From Cupriavidus pauculus (GTDB taxonomy: Bacteria; Pseudomonadota; Gammaproteobacteria; Burkholderiales; Burkholderiaceae), in NCBI RefSeq assembly GCF_003854935.1, contig NZ_CP033969.1:496001-560000 (forward strand): DNA of 64,000 nt, read 5' to 3'. The notes beneath the pieces were generated by a model. It made no database searches. It saw only the letters and a list, made by a program, of their open reading frames with translations, and was not told the origin of the DNA. A program made the translations under genes and the position numbers. Positions 16,794-25,936 of the stretch are shown piece after piece (the first letter of the stretch is position 1; every line of letters begins with the position of its first letter).

Positions 16794-17393
16794 TCAGCCG
16801 CCCTGGGCCGCCGGCGCGGCGCCGGCTTCCGGGGCCTGCGCCACCGGCGTGCCGATCTCGAAGAACGTGTACGACAGTGTGATGTTCTTCACGTCCTTCG
16901 GCAGCTTCGGATCGATCACGAAGACCACCGGCATCTCGCGCGCCTCGTTCGCCTTCAGCGTCTGCTGCTTGAAGCAGAAGCACTCCACCTTCCGGAAGTA
17001 CTCCGTGGCCTGCTTGGGCGCGTAGCTCGGGATCGCCTGCGCAGAGATGTCGCGCGGCTGGCCGTTCGCCACCTCGTAGACAATCGTCGTCAGCTCGCCA
17101 GGATGCACTTCCATCGAATGCCTGACCGGCCGGAACGCAAACGGCCCGCGCGTGTTCGAATCGAACTCCACGGTGATCGTGCGGCTGCGGTCCACCTGCG
17201 TGTTGCGCACGGCGTTGCTGGCGCCGTACAGGTCGCGCGTGGTCACCACGTTGATGCCGGTGAGGTCGCAGATGGCCCGGTACAGCGGCACCAGCGCGTA
17301 GCCAAAGCCGAACATCAGCGTGACCACCACCAGCAGCCGCATCAGCATGCCGCGGTTGAACCGCTTCTCCAGGGCCTTGTCCTGCGCTTGCAC
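16794..17393 (-). CDS. ctaG: Cytochrome c oxidase assembly protein CtaG/Cox11
   Basis: Delivers copper to the CuB site of subunit I. One N-terminal membrane helix is followed by a periplasmic beta domain with the Cu(I)-binding ECFCFKQQTL motif (Cys-Phe-Cys) near residue 137. I chose the GTG at 17393 (199 residues) because GGAGA precedes it by 8 nt and it gives the usual family length. The open frame extends to a TTG at 17441, which would overlap the upstream small gene by 11 bp. Lies between the small assembly protein and DUF2970. Confidence 0.93.
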   Translation of the reverse strand: MQAQDKALEKRFNRGMLMRLLVVVTLMFGFGYALVPLYRAICDLTGINVVTTRDLYGASNAVRNTQVDRSRTITVEFDSNTRGPFAFRPVRHSMEVHPGELTTIVYEVANGQPRDISAQAIPSYAPKQATEYFRKVECFCFKQQTLKANEAREMPVVFVIDPKLPKDVKNITLSYTFFEIGTPVAQAPEAGAAPAAQGG

Positions 17394-17430
17394 GGCGTTG
17401 TCTCCGGTCTTGTCCGTCTTGCTGCTCGGG

Positions 17431-17577
17431 TCAGCCGCCAAGGAACTTCATCTTGGCCACGAATCCCAGGAAGAAGACCATCACGATGGACAGCAGGATC
17501 CAGCCCAGGCGCCGGTTGCCGGCTTTCTGGCTGGCTTCGCGTGCCTGCTGCGATGGGCTTTTTGCTGAGGGCTGCAT
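17431..17577 (-). CDS. Cytochrome oxidase small assembly protein
   Basis: A 48-residue protein with a basic, Gln/Ser-rich N-terminus and one membrane helix near residues 28-43 (GWILLSIVMVFFLGFV). This matches the short orphan protein annotated as cytochrome oxidase small assembly protein between ctaD and ctaG in betaproteobacteria. I took the ATG at 17577; a longer frame to 17616 exists but overlaps no ribosome site. Role inferred from position. Confidence 0.75.
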   Translation of the reverse strand: MQPSAKSPSQQAREASQKAGNRRLGWILLSIVMVFFLGFVAKMKFLGG

Positions 17578-17635
17578 GTCTTTCTGTCTCGATGCGGCCG
17601 GACGCCCCGCGGGCATCCGGCCTCGTCACTGCGGA

Positions 17636-19246
17636 TTACTTCACCACCGGCGGTTCCTCGAAGGTGTGGAACGGGGCCGGCGACGGCACGGTCCATTCCA
17701 GCCCTTCGGCGCCATCCCACGGCTTGTCGCCGGCGGCCGCGCCACCGCGGTACGACGGCAGCACCACGGCAAAGAAGAAGTACACCTGCATCAGGCCAAA
17801 GCCCAGCGCGCCCAGCGAGGCCACGGCGTTGAAGTCCGTGAACTGCGTCGGGTAGTCCGCGTAGCGGCGCGGCATGCCGGCCAGGCCCAGGAAGTGCATC
17901 GGGAAGAAGGTCACGTTGAAGAAGATCAGCGAGCCCCAGAAGTGGATCTTGCCGCGCATTTCGTCATACATGAACCCGCTCCACTTCGGGCCCCAGTAGT
18001 AGAAGCCCGCGAACAGCGCGAACAGCGAGCCCGCCACCAGCACGTAGTGGAAGTGCGCCACGATGAAGTAGGTGTCCTGCAGCTGGATGTCGATCGGCGC
18101 CACGGCCGGCATCAGGCCCGTGAAGCCGCCAATCGTGAACACGAAGATGAAGCCGATGGCGAACAGCATCGGCGTCTCGAACGTCATCGAGCCGCGCCAC
18201 ATGGTGGCGATCCAGTTGAAGATCTTCACGGCCGTGGGCACCGCGATCAGCATCGTCGCGTACATGAAGAAGAGCTGGCCCGTCACCGGCATGCCCGTGG
18301 TGAACATGTGGTGGGCCCAGACGATGAACGACAGGATCGCGATCGACGCCGTGGCGTACACCATCGAGCTGTAGCCGAACAGGCGCTTGCGCGCGAACGC
18401 CGGCACGACGTGCGAGACGATGCCGAACGCCGGCAGGATCATGATGTACACCTCGGGGTGCCCGAAGAACCAGAAGATGTGCTGGTACATCACCGGGTCG
18501 CCGCCGCCGGCCGCCGAGAAGAAGCTCGTGCCGAAGTGGCGGTCGGTCAGCACCATCGTGATGGCGCCGGCCAGCACCGGCATCACGGCGATCAGCAGGT
18601 ACGCCGTGATCAGCCACGTCCAGCAGAACATCGGCATCTTCATCAGCGTCATGCCCGGGGCGCGCATGTTGAGGATGGTCACGATGATGTTGATCGAGCC
18701 CATGATCGACGACGCGCCCATGATGTGCATGGCGAAGATGGCCATGTCCATGCCGGGGCCCATCTGCACCGACAGCGGCGCGTAGAGCGTCCAGCCCGCG
18801 GCGGTGGCGCCGCCCGGCACGAAGAACGAGCCCACCAGCAGCAGCGCGGCCGGCGGCATCAGCCAGAAGCTGAAGTTGTTCATCCGTGCGAAGGCCATGT
18901 CCGAGGCGCCGATCTGCAGCGGGATCATCCAGTTCGCAAAGCCCACGAATGCCGGCATGATCGCGCCGAACACCATGATCAGGCCGTGCATCGTGGTGAA
19001 CTGGTTGAACAGTTCGGGGCGGAAGAACTGCAGGCCCGGCTCGAACAGCTCCAGGCGGATCAGCAGCGCCAGCACGCCGCCCGACAGCAGCATCGTGAAC
19101 GAGAACAGCAGGTACAGCGTGCCGATGTCCTTGTGGTTGGTCGCGAACAGCCAGCGGCGCCAGCCATGCGGATGATCGTGCGCATGGTCATGATCGTGCG
19201 CGTGGTCGTGCGGATGGCCCAGTGTCTCCGGGGTAGCGGTACTCAT
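17636..19246 (-). CDS. ctaD: Cytochrome c oxidase subunit I
   Basis: Catalytic subunit carrying heme a and the heme a3-CuB centre. The 536 residues have twelve predicted helices. WFFGHPEVYIMILPAFG near residue 255 holds the His-Tyr crosslink and the helix VI proton-channel residue. HHMFTTGMP near 308 holds two CuB histidines, and VAHFHYVLV near 390 the heme ligands. Unusual: residues 11-27 hold nine histidines alternating with Asp, Ala or Pro before the first helix, a potential metal-binding tail. It lies between ctaC and the small assembly gene. Confidence 0.97.
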   Translation of the reverse strand: MSTATPETLGHPHDHAHDHDHAHDHPHGWRRWLFATNHKDIGTLYLLFSFTMLLSGGVLALLIRLELFEPGLQFFRPELFNQFTTMHGLIMVFGAIMPAFVGFANWMIPLQIGASDMAFARMNNFSFWLMPPAALLLVGSFFVPGGATAAGWTLYAPLSVQMGPGMDMAIFAMHIMGASSIMGSINIIVTILNMRAPGMTLMKMPMFCWTWLITAYLLIAVMPVLAGAITMVLTDRHFGTSFFSAAGGGDPVMYQHIFWFFGHPEVYIMILPAFGIVSHVVPAFARKRLFGYSSMVYATASIAILSFIVWAHHMFTTGMPVTGQLFFMYATMLIAVPTAVKIFNWIATMWRGSMTFETPMLFAIGFIFVFTIGGFTGLMPAVAPIDIQLQDTYFIVAHFHYVLVAGSLFALFAGFYYWGPKWSGFMYDEMRGKIHFWGSLIFFNVTFFPMHFLGLAGMPRRYADYPTQFTDFNAVASLGALGFGLMQVYFFFAVVLPSYRGGAAAGDKPWDGAEGLEWTVPSPAPFHTFEEPPVVK

Positions 19247-19288
19247 CGCAATGACTCCATCAATTCCTGAATGCGGGGCTGCCGCGGG

Positions 19289-20557
19289 TCAGCCCGCGAC
19301 GCGGTTGCCCGCGAGGCTGGCCTGCTTGTCGTTGGACGTGGCCGGCTTGCCGGCCTTGGGGGCCGCGTCGCCAGCGCCGGCTTGCGCGCCGCCGCCCTCG
19401 GGGAACTTGCCCGCGCGAGCGTTCACGAAGTCCGCCGGCTGGATCACTTCACCGGTCTTGTTGCTCCAGCTGTTGCGGGTGTAGGTCATCACGGCCGCCA
19501 GCTCGGTATCCGAGAGCTGCTTCCACGACGGCATGCCACCCTTGCCTTCCAGCAGGACGTGCATCTGGCCGGCCTTCGGGCCGGTGACGACCTTGGAGCC
19601 GTCCAGCGCCGGGAACGCGCCCGCGCCCTTGCCGTTGGGCTGATGGCAGACCGCGCAATTGGCCGCGTAGACCTTCTCGCCGCGCACCTTGATCTCGTCC
19701 ATCGTCCAGGTCTTGTTGGGATCGTCGGCGGCCGCGGCCATCAGCTTCTTGCGGTCGTCCACCCACTTGGTGTACTCGGCGTCCGAGACCACGCGCACCA
19801 CGATCGGCATGAATGCGTGTTCCTTGCCGCACAGCTCGGCGCACTGGCCGCGGTAGATGCCGGTCTTCTCGGCCCGGAACCATGTGTCGCGCACAAAGCC
19901 GGGGATGGCGTCCTGCTTGACGCCGAAGGCCGGGATCATCCAGGCGTGGATCACGTCGTTGGCCGTGGTGACGATGCGGATCTTCTTGTTGACCGGCACC
20001 ACCAGCTCGTTGTCCACCTCCATCAGGTAGGTGTTCGACTTTTCCTGCTGGTTGTTGATCTGCTCGCGCGGCGTGGTCAGCGTGGAGACGAACGAGATGC
20101 CCTCGCCCGGCCCCTTCAGGTAGTCGTAGCCCCACTTCCACTGGTAGCCGGTGGCCTTGATCGTGATGTCCGAGTTGGTGGTGTCCTTCATCGCCACCAC
20201 GGTCTTGGTGGCGGGCAGCGCCATCGCGATCACGATCAGGAACGGCACGATGGTCCAGACCACTTCCACGGTGATGCTTTCGTGGAACGAGGCCGACTTC
20301 GCGCCCTTGCTCTTGCGGTGCTTGAAGATGGAATAGAACATCACGCTGAACACCGCGATGAAGATCACGGTGCAGATGATCAGCATCATCCAGTTCAGCC
20401 AATGAATCTGTTCGGCGATTTTTGTAACGGGTTCGGTCAGGTTGAGCTGTCGGACGGCGGGGCCGCCCGGCATGTCACTGACCGCGGAGGCCGCCTGGCT
20501 GACAAGCAGGGACGCGCCTGCCAGACATGCTGCGGATGCCTTCTTCCACATTTTCAT
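19289..20557 (-). CDS. ctaC: Cytochrome c oxidase subunit II fused to cytochrome c
   Basis: Electron entry subunit. The 422 residues have a signal peptide, two membrane helices (about 55-75 and 95-115), the CuA domain with CAELCGKEHAFM (C-x3-C, His, Met ligands) near residue 238, and a C-terminal cytochrome c domain with CAVCH near 303 and a likely Met axial ligand in KGGMPSW near 340. This is the caa3-type architecture, in which the donor cytochrome is covalently part of the oxidase. It overlaps DUF2244 by 4 bp and precedes ctaD by 42 bp. Confidence 0.97.
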   Translation of the reverse strand: MKMWKKASAACLAGASLLVSQAASAVSDMPGGPAVRQLNLTEPVTKIAEQIHWLNWMMLIICTVIFIAVFSVMFYSIFKHRKSKGAKSASFHESITVEVVWTIVPFLIVIAMALPATKTVVAMKDTTNSDITIKATGYQWKWGYDYLKGPGEGISFVSTLTTPREQINNQQEKSNTYLMEVDNELVVPVNKKIRIVTTANDVIHAWMIPAFGVKQDAIPGFVRDTWFRAEKTGIYRGQCAELCGKEHAFMPIVVRVVSDAEYTKWVDDRKKLMAAAADDPNKTWTMDEIKVRGEKVYAANCAVCHQPNGKGAGAFPALDGSKVVTGPKAGQMHVLLEGKGGMPSWKQLSDTELAAVMTYTRNSWSNKTGEVIQPADFVNARAGKFPEGGGAQAGAGDAAPKAGKPATSNDKQASLAGNRVAG

Positions 20558-21141
20558 TGTTTATCTACCCAATTTACAGATTCAAATCTGTCCCCGCCCT
20601 GCCCTGCCCGGCGTCCGGGATGGACGCCATGCAGGGCCGCCGCGAGTTCCTGCGCGAACTTGCGCCGCCGGTACGGGTCCAGATACGACCCCACCCGCAC
20701 GGTGCGCCTGTCCGACCGCAGAACCACGAGCGCCCGGAACGATTCACCCAGTTCAATCCGCACCCACTGTGGATTGAAGACTTCCCGCGTGACCCGACTG
20801 GCGCTGGCTGTCTCCACGACCAGCATGCCGTCGGTCACACTCACGCGTTCATAATCCGTCGCATGGCGCGCATACGCCAGCAGGGCAATCCCCAGCCCGG
20901 CCAGTTCCAGGCCGGCGAACGGCAGCACGAGCCAGGCCCCTAGCCACACGGCCATCAGCGCCGATATGGCAATCGAGAAACATGCGATGGAGAAGTAGAA
21001 CCAGCCAACCTGGCGTGGGGAAAGCGAACAATTCCGCTTCATCAGCCAGTCGATATCCGGCAAGGGGGTGCGTCCGTCGAGATTTCCGCCGGAGTCACCT
21101 ACTGCCGTCTGGAATGCGATACCCAAGTCTTGCATCGCCAA
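20554..21141 (-). CDS. DUF2244 domain integral membrane protein
   Basis: A 195-residue protein with two adjacent membrane helices near residues 47-87 (WFYFSIACFSIAISALMAV and the next segment), followed by a soluble beta-rich domain with FNPQWVRIEL and a basic VRVGSYLDPYRRRKFAQEL region. This is the DUF2244 family that heads alphaproteobacterial and betaproteobacterial cox operons. Its stop overlaps the ctaC start (ATGA). The start could be 21141 or the second Met at 21135. Function is unknown. Confidence 0.85.
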   Translation of the reverse strand: MAMQDLGIAFQTAVGDSGGNLDGRTPLPDIDWLMKRNCSLSPRQVGWFYFSIACFSIAISALMAVWLGAWLVLPFAGLELAGLGIALLAYARHATDYERVSVTDGMLVVETASASRVTREVFNPQWVRIELGESFRALVVLRSDRRTVRVGSYLDPYRRRKFAQELAAALHGVHPGRRAGQGGDRFESVNWVDKQ

Positions 21142-21250
21142 CCACTCTGCATCGGATGCACACCCGGGACGAAATCCGCCTCAGGGGAGCACGTGCGAAG
21201 TGCATGCCGGGGCGTTCTTGTGCCAGGGGACCACTGCGACAAACCGGCCC

Positions 21251-21279
21251 ATTATATGGCGCTTCGCATACCTGAACAA
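21251..21279 (-). promoter_or_regulatory. Sigma-70-type promoter of the cox operon
   Basis: On the minus strand TTGTTC-N17-TATAAT, with a perfect -10 and ideal spacing, lies about 110 bp upstream of the DUF2244 start. It would drive DUF2244-ctaC-ctaD and onward. Confidence 0.7.
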
Positions 21280-21397
21280 CATAGGATTTGACCGAAGTGC
21301 TTGCGCTGTTCAAGTATTTGTGCATGACCTTCAAGCCCCCGATAGGCAACACAAACGATGCGGCCCGATTGTCGGGCGACCGGGCTGCCCGCGCGCG

Positions 21398-22336
21398 TCA
21401 GCGGCGCGGCGGGGTGCGGCCGATCCTGTCGACCGGGATGATGGCGCGGCCCTGATCGTCGGTTGCCTGCTTGCCGCGCGCCGGAATCTTCCAGGCATGG
21501 CCGTAGACAATCTCGAACGTCAACGGGATCACGCCATCCGGGTTACGTAGCCGGTCCAGCGCGGCCAGCACGGCGCGGTGCCAGCGGCGCCCGCGCAGGC
21601 CGGCGGCGCCCGGGCGGCGCATGCCGCCGAACGCCTGCACCTCGCGCAGCAGCTTCTCGGGCGTCTCGTAGGTGATGGTCAGCGTTTCCATGTCCATGAC
21701 CGGCGTGGACCAGCCGCTGTGCACGAGCATGTCGCCAATGTCGTGCATGTCGACGAAGCGCAGCGTATGGGCGTCCAGGTCCACCTCGGCAAACGCGGCG
21801 CGCAGCTCCTTGAGCGTGTCCGGGCCGAACAGCGAGAACATGACCAGCCCGTCGTCGGCGCTCACGCGGTGCCATTCCGGAAAGACGCGATGGGGCTCGG
21901 GATGCCAGTGCAGCGCCAGGTTCGACCAGAGCAGGTCGAAGCTGGCCGGCGCGAACGGCAGTGTGGCAAGATCGCCCTGCACCAGGTCGAACATCGGGCG
22001 CTTGCCCAGCAGGCGGCCGATCCAGCCTGGCCGGCGCTGCGGGTCGCGCTGGCCGGCCTGTTGCAGCATGGCGCCGGAGATGTCCAGGCCGGCGATCTGC
22101 GCGTCGGGAAACCGCGCGCGCAAGCCCGCCAGGCCCTGGCCGTGGCCGCAGCCGATATCGAGCGCACGCCGCGGCGCCAGCCGGACCACTTCCATCCGCT
22201 CCTGCATGCGCTGGCCAATCTCGCCCAGCAGGAAATCGAGCTGGCCGAAGCGCGGGCTACGGCGGTCGAACGCAAGCCGGGTCAGCCGCGCGGGCGGCAA
22301 CCAGGCATCAGGAGAATCGGTGGCATGCAGGGACAC
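21398..22336 (-). CDS. SAM-dependent methyltransferase, BioC-like
   Basis: A class I methyltransferase of about 312 residues. The SAM motif ALDIGCGHGQGLAGL lies near residue 55, the acidic post-motif GLDISGAML near 80 and FDLLWSNLALHWHPEPH near 125. The last of these is typical of BioC (malonyl-ACP O-methyltransferase) and related Cupriavidus/Ralstonia enzymes. No other biotin gene is nearby, so malonyl-ACP specificity is uncertain. The start is unclear: the GTG at 22336 lacks a strong ribosome site and overlaps the divergent comF start by 12 bp. Confidence 0.8.
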   Translation of the reverse strand: MSLHATDSPDAWLPPARLTRLAFDRRSPRFGQLDFLLGEIGQRMQERMEVVRLAPRRALDIGCGHGQGLAGLRARFPDAQIAGLDISGAMLQQAGQRDPQRRPGWIGRLLGKRPMFDLVQGDLATLPFAPASFDLLWSNLALHWHPEPHRVFPEWHRVSADDGLVMFSLFGPDTLKELRAAFAEVDLDAHTLRFVDMHDIGDMLVHSGWSTPVMDMETLTITYETPEKLLREVQAFGGMRRPGAAGLRGRRWHRAVLAALDRLRNPDGVIPLTFEIVYGHAWKIPARGKQATDDQGRAIIPVDRIGRTPPRR

Positions 22337-23137
22337 GGACGAACAGGGCAGCAAGGGTCGGATCGGCAGGTGCGGCAAAGTGCCGCACCATCGGGCGCCA
22401 CGCGGGGCGGACCGCCGGAAGTATACGCGCCGGGGCTCCCGCGCGCCCGAAGGGTCTTTGCCCGGCATGCGGCCCACCTGTGGCGCGCGCTGCTGCCATC
22501 GGCCTGCCTGGCCTGCACGGCCGTGCAGCGCGACGTGGTCTGCGCCGCTTGCGCCGCCCGCCTGCTGCAGCCCGTGCCGCGCTGCCCCCGCTGCGCCACG
22601 CCGCACAGCCACGGCCCGTGCGGCCAGTGCGCCGACGACGATCCCATCGACACCACGCTGACGCTGGGCGACTACACCGCGCCGTTCGACCGGTTGATCC
22701 TGCAGTTGAAGTTCGGCGGCCAGTTGCCCGCCGCCGCGTGGCTGGCGGAGCGGCTGGCCCACGCCATGCGCGACGATGCCCTGCCCGACCTGCTGGTCCC
22801 GATTCCGCTGTCGGCGTCGCGCCTGGCAGAACGCGGCTTCAACCAGGCGTGGGAAATCGGCCGGCCACTGGCGCGGCGGCTGGGCGTGCCGGCGTCACCG
22901 TCGATGCTGTGGCGCCTTCGCGATACCGCCAGCCAGCGCACGCTCGACCTGCCCGCGCGCCTGGCCAACCTGCGGCAGGCGTTCTCGGTCAGCCCCGCGG
23001 CCCGGCTGGACGGGCTGCACATCGCCCTGGTCGACGACGTGATGACCACCGGCGCCACGCTGCGCGAGGCCGCGCGGGCCCTGAAGGCCCACGGCGCCGC
23101 CCGCGTCACGGCCGTGGCGGCGCTGCGCACACCGTGA
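22325..23137 (+). CDS. comF: ComF family protein (amidophosphoribosyltransferase-like)
   Basis: Homologue of ComF/GntX, a PRTase-fold protein linked to DNA uptake in naturally competent bacteria. The 270 residues have an N-terminal zinc-type Cys cluster (CLACTAVQRDVVCAAC then CPRC and CGQC, residues 62-105) and the PRTase loop IALVDDVMTTGATL near residue 236. The ATG at 22325 has AGGAGA 9 nt upstream; a GTG at 22370 is the alternative. It overlaps the divergent methyltransferase start and is 52 bp before trmL. Another competence gene, comM, lies at 59728. Confidence 0.88.
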   Translation: MQGHGRTGQQGSDRQVRQSAAPSGATRGGPPEVYAPGLPRARRVFARHAAHLWRALLPSACLACTAVQRDVVCAACAARLLQPVPRCPRCATPHSHGPCGQCADDDPIDTTLTLGDYTAPFDRLILQLKFGGQLPAAAWLAERLAHAMRDDALPDLLVPIPLSASRLAERGFNQAWEIGRPLARRLGVPASPSMLWRLRDTASQRTLDLPARLANLRQAFSVSPAARLDGLHIALVDDVMTTGATLREAARALKAHGAARVTAVAALRTP

Positions 23138-23189
23138 CACGGCGCGGCGCCCGCGGTAAGCTGCGGACCGGTTTTTTGCAGGCCATCCC

Positions 23190-23660
23190 ATGTTCCACGT
23201 CGTCCTTGTCGAACCCGAAATCCCGCCGAACACCGGCAATGTGATCCGCCTGTGCGCCAACACCGGCGCGCAGCTTCACCTGGTCAAGCCGCTCGGGTTT
23301 CCGCTGGAAGACGCCCGGATGCGGCGCGCCGGCCTGGACTATCACGAGTACGCGACCATGCGCGTGCACGATAGCTGGGACGCGCTGATGGCCGCCGAGC
23401 AGCCCGACCCCGCGCGCATGTTCGCGCTGACCACGCACGGCTCCACGCCGTTCGGCGAGGTCAGCTTCCAGCCTGGCGACTGGTTCGTGTTCGGATCGGA
23501 AACACGCGGCCTGGCACCCGAGCGCCGCGAGTGGTTTCCCGCCGCGCAGCGCATCCGTCTGCCGATGCGCCCCAACAACCGCAGCCTCAACCTGTCCAAC
23601 ACGGTCGCCGTGGTGGTGTTCGAGGCCTGGCGCCAGCACGGCTTCGCGGGCGGCGCCTGA
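23190..23660 (+). CDS. trmL: tRNA (cytidine(34)-2'-O)-methyltransferase
   Basis: A SPOUT-fold enzyme that methylates the wobble nucleotide of leucine tRNAs. The 156 residues are typical: N-terminal VEPEIPPNTGNVIRLCANTG (catalytic Asn/Arg region), FGSETRGLAP near residue 96 and the knot motif LPMRPNNRSLNLSNTVAVVV near 120. The start ATG follows comF by 52 bp. It converges with the Bug-type gene. Confidence 0.95.
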   Translation: MFHVVLVEPEIPPNTGNVIRLCANTGAQLHLVKPLGFPLEDARMRRAGLDYHEYATMRVHDSWDALMAAEQPDPARMFALTTHGSTPFGEVSFQPGDWFVFGSETRGLAPERREWFPAAQRIRLPMRPNNRSLNLSNTVAVVVFEAWRQHGFAGGA

Positions 23661-23681
23661 GCCGGCCCGCCCCGCCGGCCG

Positions 23682-24662
23682 TCAGTCCTCCGGCTGCACG
23701 TTGGCCGCGCGAATCACCTTGTCCCACCGGGCCTTCTCGGGGACCATGGTCTGCCGCAGCGACGCCGGCGCCGTGCCGGCCGGCACGAAATACTGCGCGC
23801 GCATCCGCTCCCGCACGTCGTCGCTGCCGATGATCCGCACCAGTTCGCGGTAAAGCCGGTCGACGATCGGCGCAGGCGTGCCGGCCGGCGCCAGGATTGC
23901 CTGCCACGAGATGGCCTCGAAGCCCGGATAGCCCGATTCCGCGACGGTCGGCACCGACGGCAGCACGCCCGTGCGCCCCGCCGACGTCACCGCCAGCACA
24001 CGCAGCTTGCCGGCCGTCACCATCGGCATGGCAATGGCCGGCACCATGAACCCGGCCTGCACCTGCCCGCCAACCATCGCCGTCGTGATCTGCGGAAAAC
24101 CGGCATACGGCACGTGCTGCAGGTCGATGCCAGCCGCCGCCTTCAACTGCTCCATCGCCAGATGGGCCGCGCTGCCGTTGCCCACCGAGCCATAGTTCAG
24201 CACGCCCGGCCGCGCCTTCGCCAGCGCCACGAACTCGTGCAGCGTGTGGGCGGGCAGCCGGGCATCGACCACCAGTACGTTGGGCGACGTGGCCACCAGC
24301 GTCACCGGCGCCAACTGCTTCATCGGGTCGTAGCTCAGGTGCCGGTACAGCGACGGCGCCGTCACCAGCGGGCCGTTGATCGTGAACAGCAGCGTGTAGC
24401 CGTCGGGCGCCGCCTTGGCGACGAGCCCGGTGCCGATGTTGCCGCCCGCGCCGGGCCGGTTTTCCACGACCACCGGCTGGCCGAGCACGGCCGCCAGCTT
24501 CTCCGTGACGATCCGCGCGATCAGGTCCGGCGACGATCCGGCCGGGAACGGCACGACCATGCGGATCGGACGGGCCGGCCACGGGGCATCGGCAAAGGCG
24601 GGCAGCGAAGCGGTGGCGGCGGTGGCCGCGAGAATGCGAAGGGCCTGACGGCGACTGGCCAT
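23682..24662 (-). CDS. Tripartite tricarboxylate transporter substrate-binding (Bug) protein
   Basis: Periplasmic binding protein of the TctC/Bug family, greatly expanded in Cupriavidus and Bordetella; 326 residues. The signal peptide has SRRQALRILAATAATASLPAFA with a twin-Arg-like start. The mature part has the family hallmarks PIRMVVPFPAGSSPDLIARI and ENRPGAGGNIG. The ATG at 24662 places the signal peptide at the N-terminus. No tctA or tctB membrane genes are adjacent, so the ligand is unknown, as for most orphan Bug proteins. It is 76 bp downstream of gpsA. Confidence 0.9.
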   Translation of the reverse strand: MASRRQALRILAATAATASLPAFADAPWPARPIRMVVPFPAGSSPDLIARIVTEKLAAVLGQPVVVENRPGAGGNIGTGLVAKAAPDGYTLLFTINGPLVTAPSLYRHLSYDPMKQLAPVTLVATSPNVLVVDARLPAHTLHEFVALAKARPGVLNYGSVGNGSAAHLAMEQLKAAAGIDLQHVPYAGFPQITTAMVGGQVQAGFMVPAIAMPMVTAGKLRVLAVTSAGRTGVLPSVPTVAESGYPGFEAISWQAILAPAGTPAPIVDRLYRELVRIIGSDDVRERMRAQYFVPAGTAPASLRQTMVPEKARWDKVIRAANVQPED

Positions 24663-24738
24663 GATGGTCGGCTTGGACAAGGGCAGGAAAAGGGCAGGAA
24701 AAGGACGGCCGGCGCGGCACGCCGGCGTGGCGGTATGG

Positions 24739-25764
24739 CTATTCGTCGCGCGCGTCGCGCTGCAGCAGCCGCGCCACCGCATCGGCAACGGGCAGGCCGT
24801 CGAACAGCACGGCGCAGACCGCGCGGGTGATCGGCATCTCCACGCCATGCCGCGCCGCCAGCGCCGCCACGGCCTGGGCGCAGCGCACGCCCTCGGCCAC
24901 GTGGCCCAGGTCGTGCAGGATCTGGTCGAGCGTGCGGCCCGTGGCCAGTTGCTGGCCGACGCGCCGGTTGCGCGACAGGTCGCCGGTGGCGGTCAGGATC
25001 AGGTCGCCCATGCCGGCCAGGCCCATGAACGTCTCGGTGCGTCCGCCCAGCGCCAGGCCCAGCCGCGTCATCTCGGCCAGCCCGCGCGTGACCAGCGCGG
25101 CGCGGGCGTTCAGCCCCAGGCCCAGCCCGTCGCTGGCGCCCGTGGCGATGGCCAGCACGTTCTTCACCGCGCCGCCCACTTCCACGCCGATCAGGTCGTC
25201 GCTGCCATAGATCCGCATCGCATGATGGTGGAAGGCCAGTTGCGCCAGGTCGGTCAGGTCGTGCGTGGTGCCCGCCACCGTCAGCGCGCAGGGCAGCCCC
25301 TGGGCGACTTCCCGGGCGAAGCTGGGCCCGGTCAGCACGCCGTAGCGGACGTCGTCGGCAGCGCCGCCCAGCGCGTCCAGTTCCTCGCGCACCATCTGGT
25401 GCGGCAGCGCGTGGGTGTCGGCCTCGAAGCCCTTGCACAGCCAGAGCATCGCCAGCGGCCCCTTGCGGCGCCCGGCCAGCCGCCGCGTCATCTCGCGCAG
25501 GCCGGACACCGGCGTGGCCACCACGGTCAACCCCTGCGGATCGCCGAGCGCGTGGTCGACGGCCGCGTCGAAGTCGGGCTGGCACGCCAGCCGGGGCGAC
25601 AGCGTCACGCCCGGCAGGTAAGCGGCATTGGTGCCCGTGGCGGCCAGGGCGGCAAGCTGGTCCGCGTCGCGGCCCCACAGCACCACGTCATGCCGGCTGT
25701 CGGAAGCGGCGTGGCTGGCCAGGGCGGTGCCCCATGCGCCGGCGCCCAGGATGGTCAGTTTCAT
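24739..25764 (-). CDS. gpsA: Glycerol-3-phosphate dehydrogenase [NAD(P)+]
   Basis: Makes sn-glycerol-3-phosphate from dihydroxyacetone phosphate for phospholipid synthesis; cytoplasmic. The 341 residues start with the Rossmann motif [12 protein letters not shown]. The catalytic Lys region is [13 protein letters not shown] near residue 196, and [20 protein letters not shown] near 250 is a family signature. The ATG at 25764 fits the conserved N-terminus. It follows secB on the same strand, an arrangement conserved in many proteobacteria (grxC-secB-gpsA). Confidence 0.96.
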   Translation of the reverse strand: MKLTILGAGAWGTALASHAASDSRHDVVLWGRDADQLAALAATGTNAAYLPGVTLSPRLACQPDFDAAVDHALGDPQGLTVVATPVSGLREMTRRLAGRRKGPLAMLWLCKGFEADTHALPHQMVREELDALGGAADDVRYGVLTGPSFAREVAQGLPCALTVAGTTHDLTDLAQLAFHHHAMRIYGSDDLIGVEVGGAVKNVLAIATGASDGLGLGLNARAALVTRGLAEMTRLGLALGGRTETFMGLAGMGDLILTATGDLSRNRRVGQQLATGRTLDQILHDLGHVAEGVRCAQAVAALAARHGVEMPITRAVCAVLFDGLPVADAVARLLQRDARDE

Positions 25765-25885
25765 GGCAGGTCCGAGGGATGGGTGGATGGGTGGAAGGTC
25801 CGATGAAGGCGCGGTGTGCCCGAAGGTGTGCCCGCACGTGTGCCGGAAGTATGGACGCCCGACGGCCACATCGGAAATCAGAAAA

Positions 25886-25914
25886 CGGAAACGGGGCCGC
25901 AGCCCCGTTTTTCA
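25886..25914 (-). terminator. Terminator after secB
   Basis: The stem AACGGGGC/GCCCCGTT is a short GC-rich hairpin followed on the minus strand by a weak T-rich tract (TTTCCGTTTTC). Confidence 0.6.
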
Positions 25915-25936
25915 GCAGATCCGGCCGCGGCGCGGA

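Noticed and set aside
22390-22500. Later start for comF
   Set aside because: A GTG at 22370 is possible, but the ATG at 22325 has a better-placed AGGAGA.
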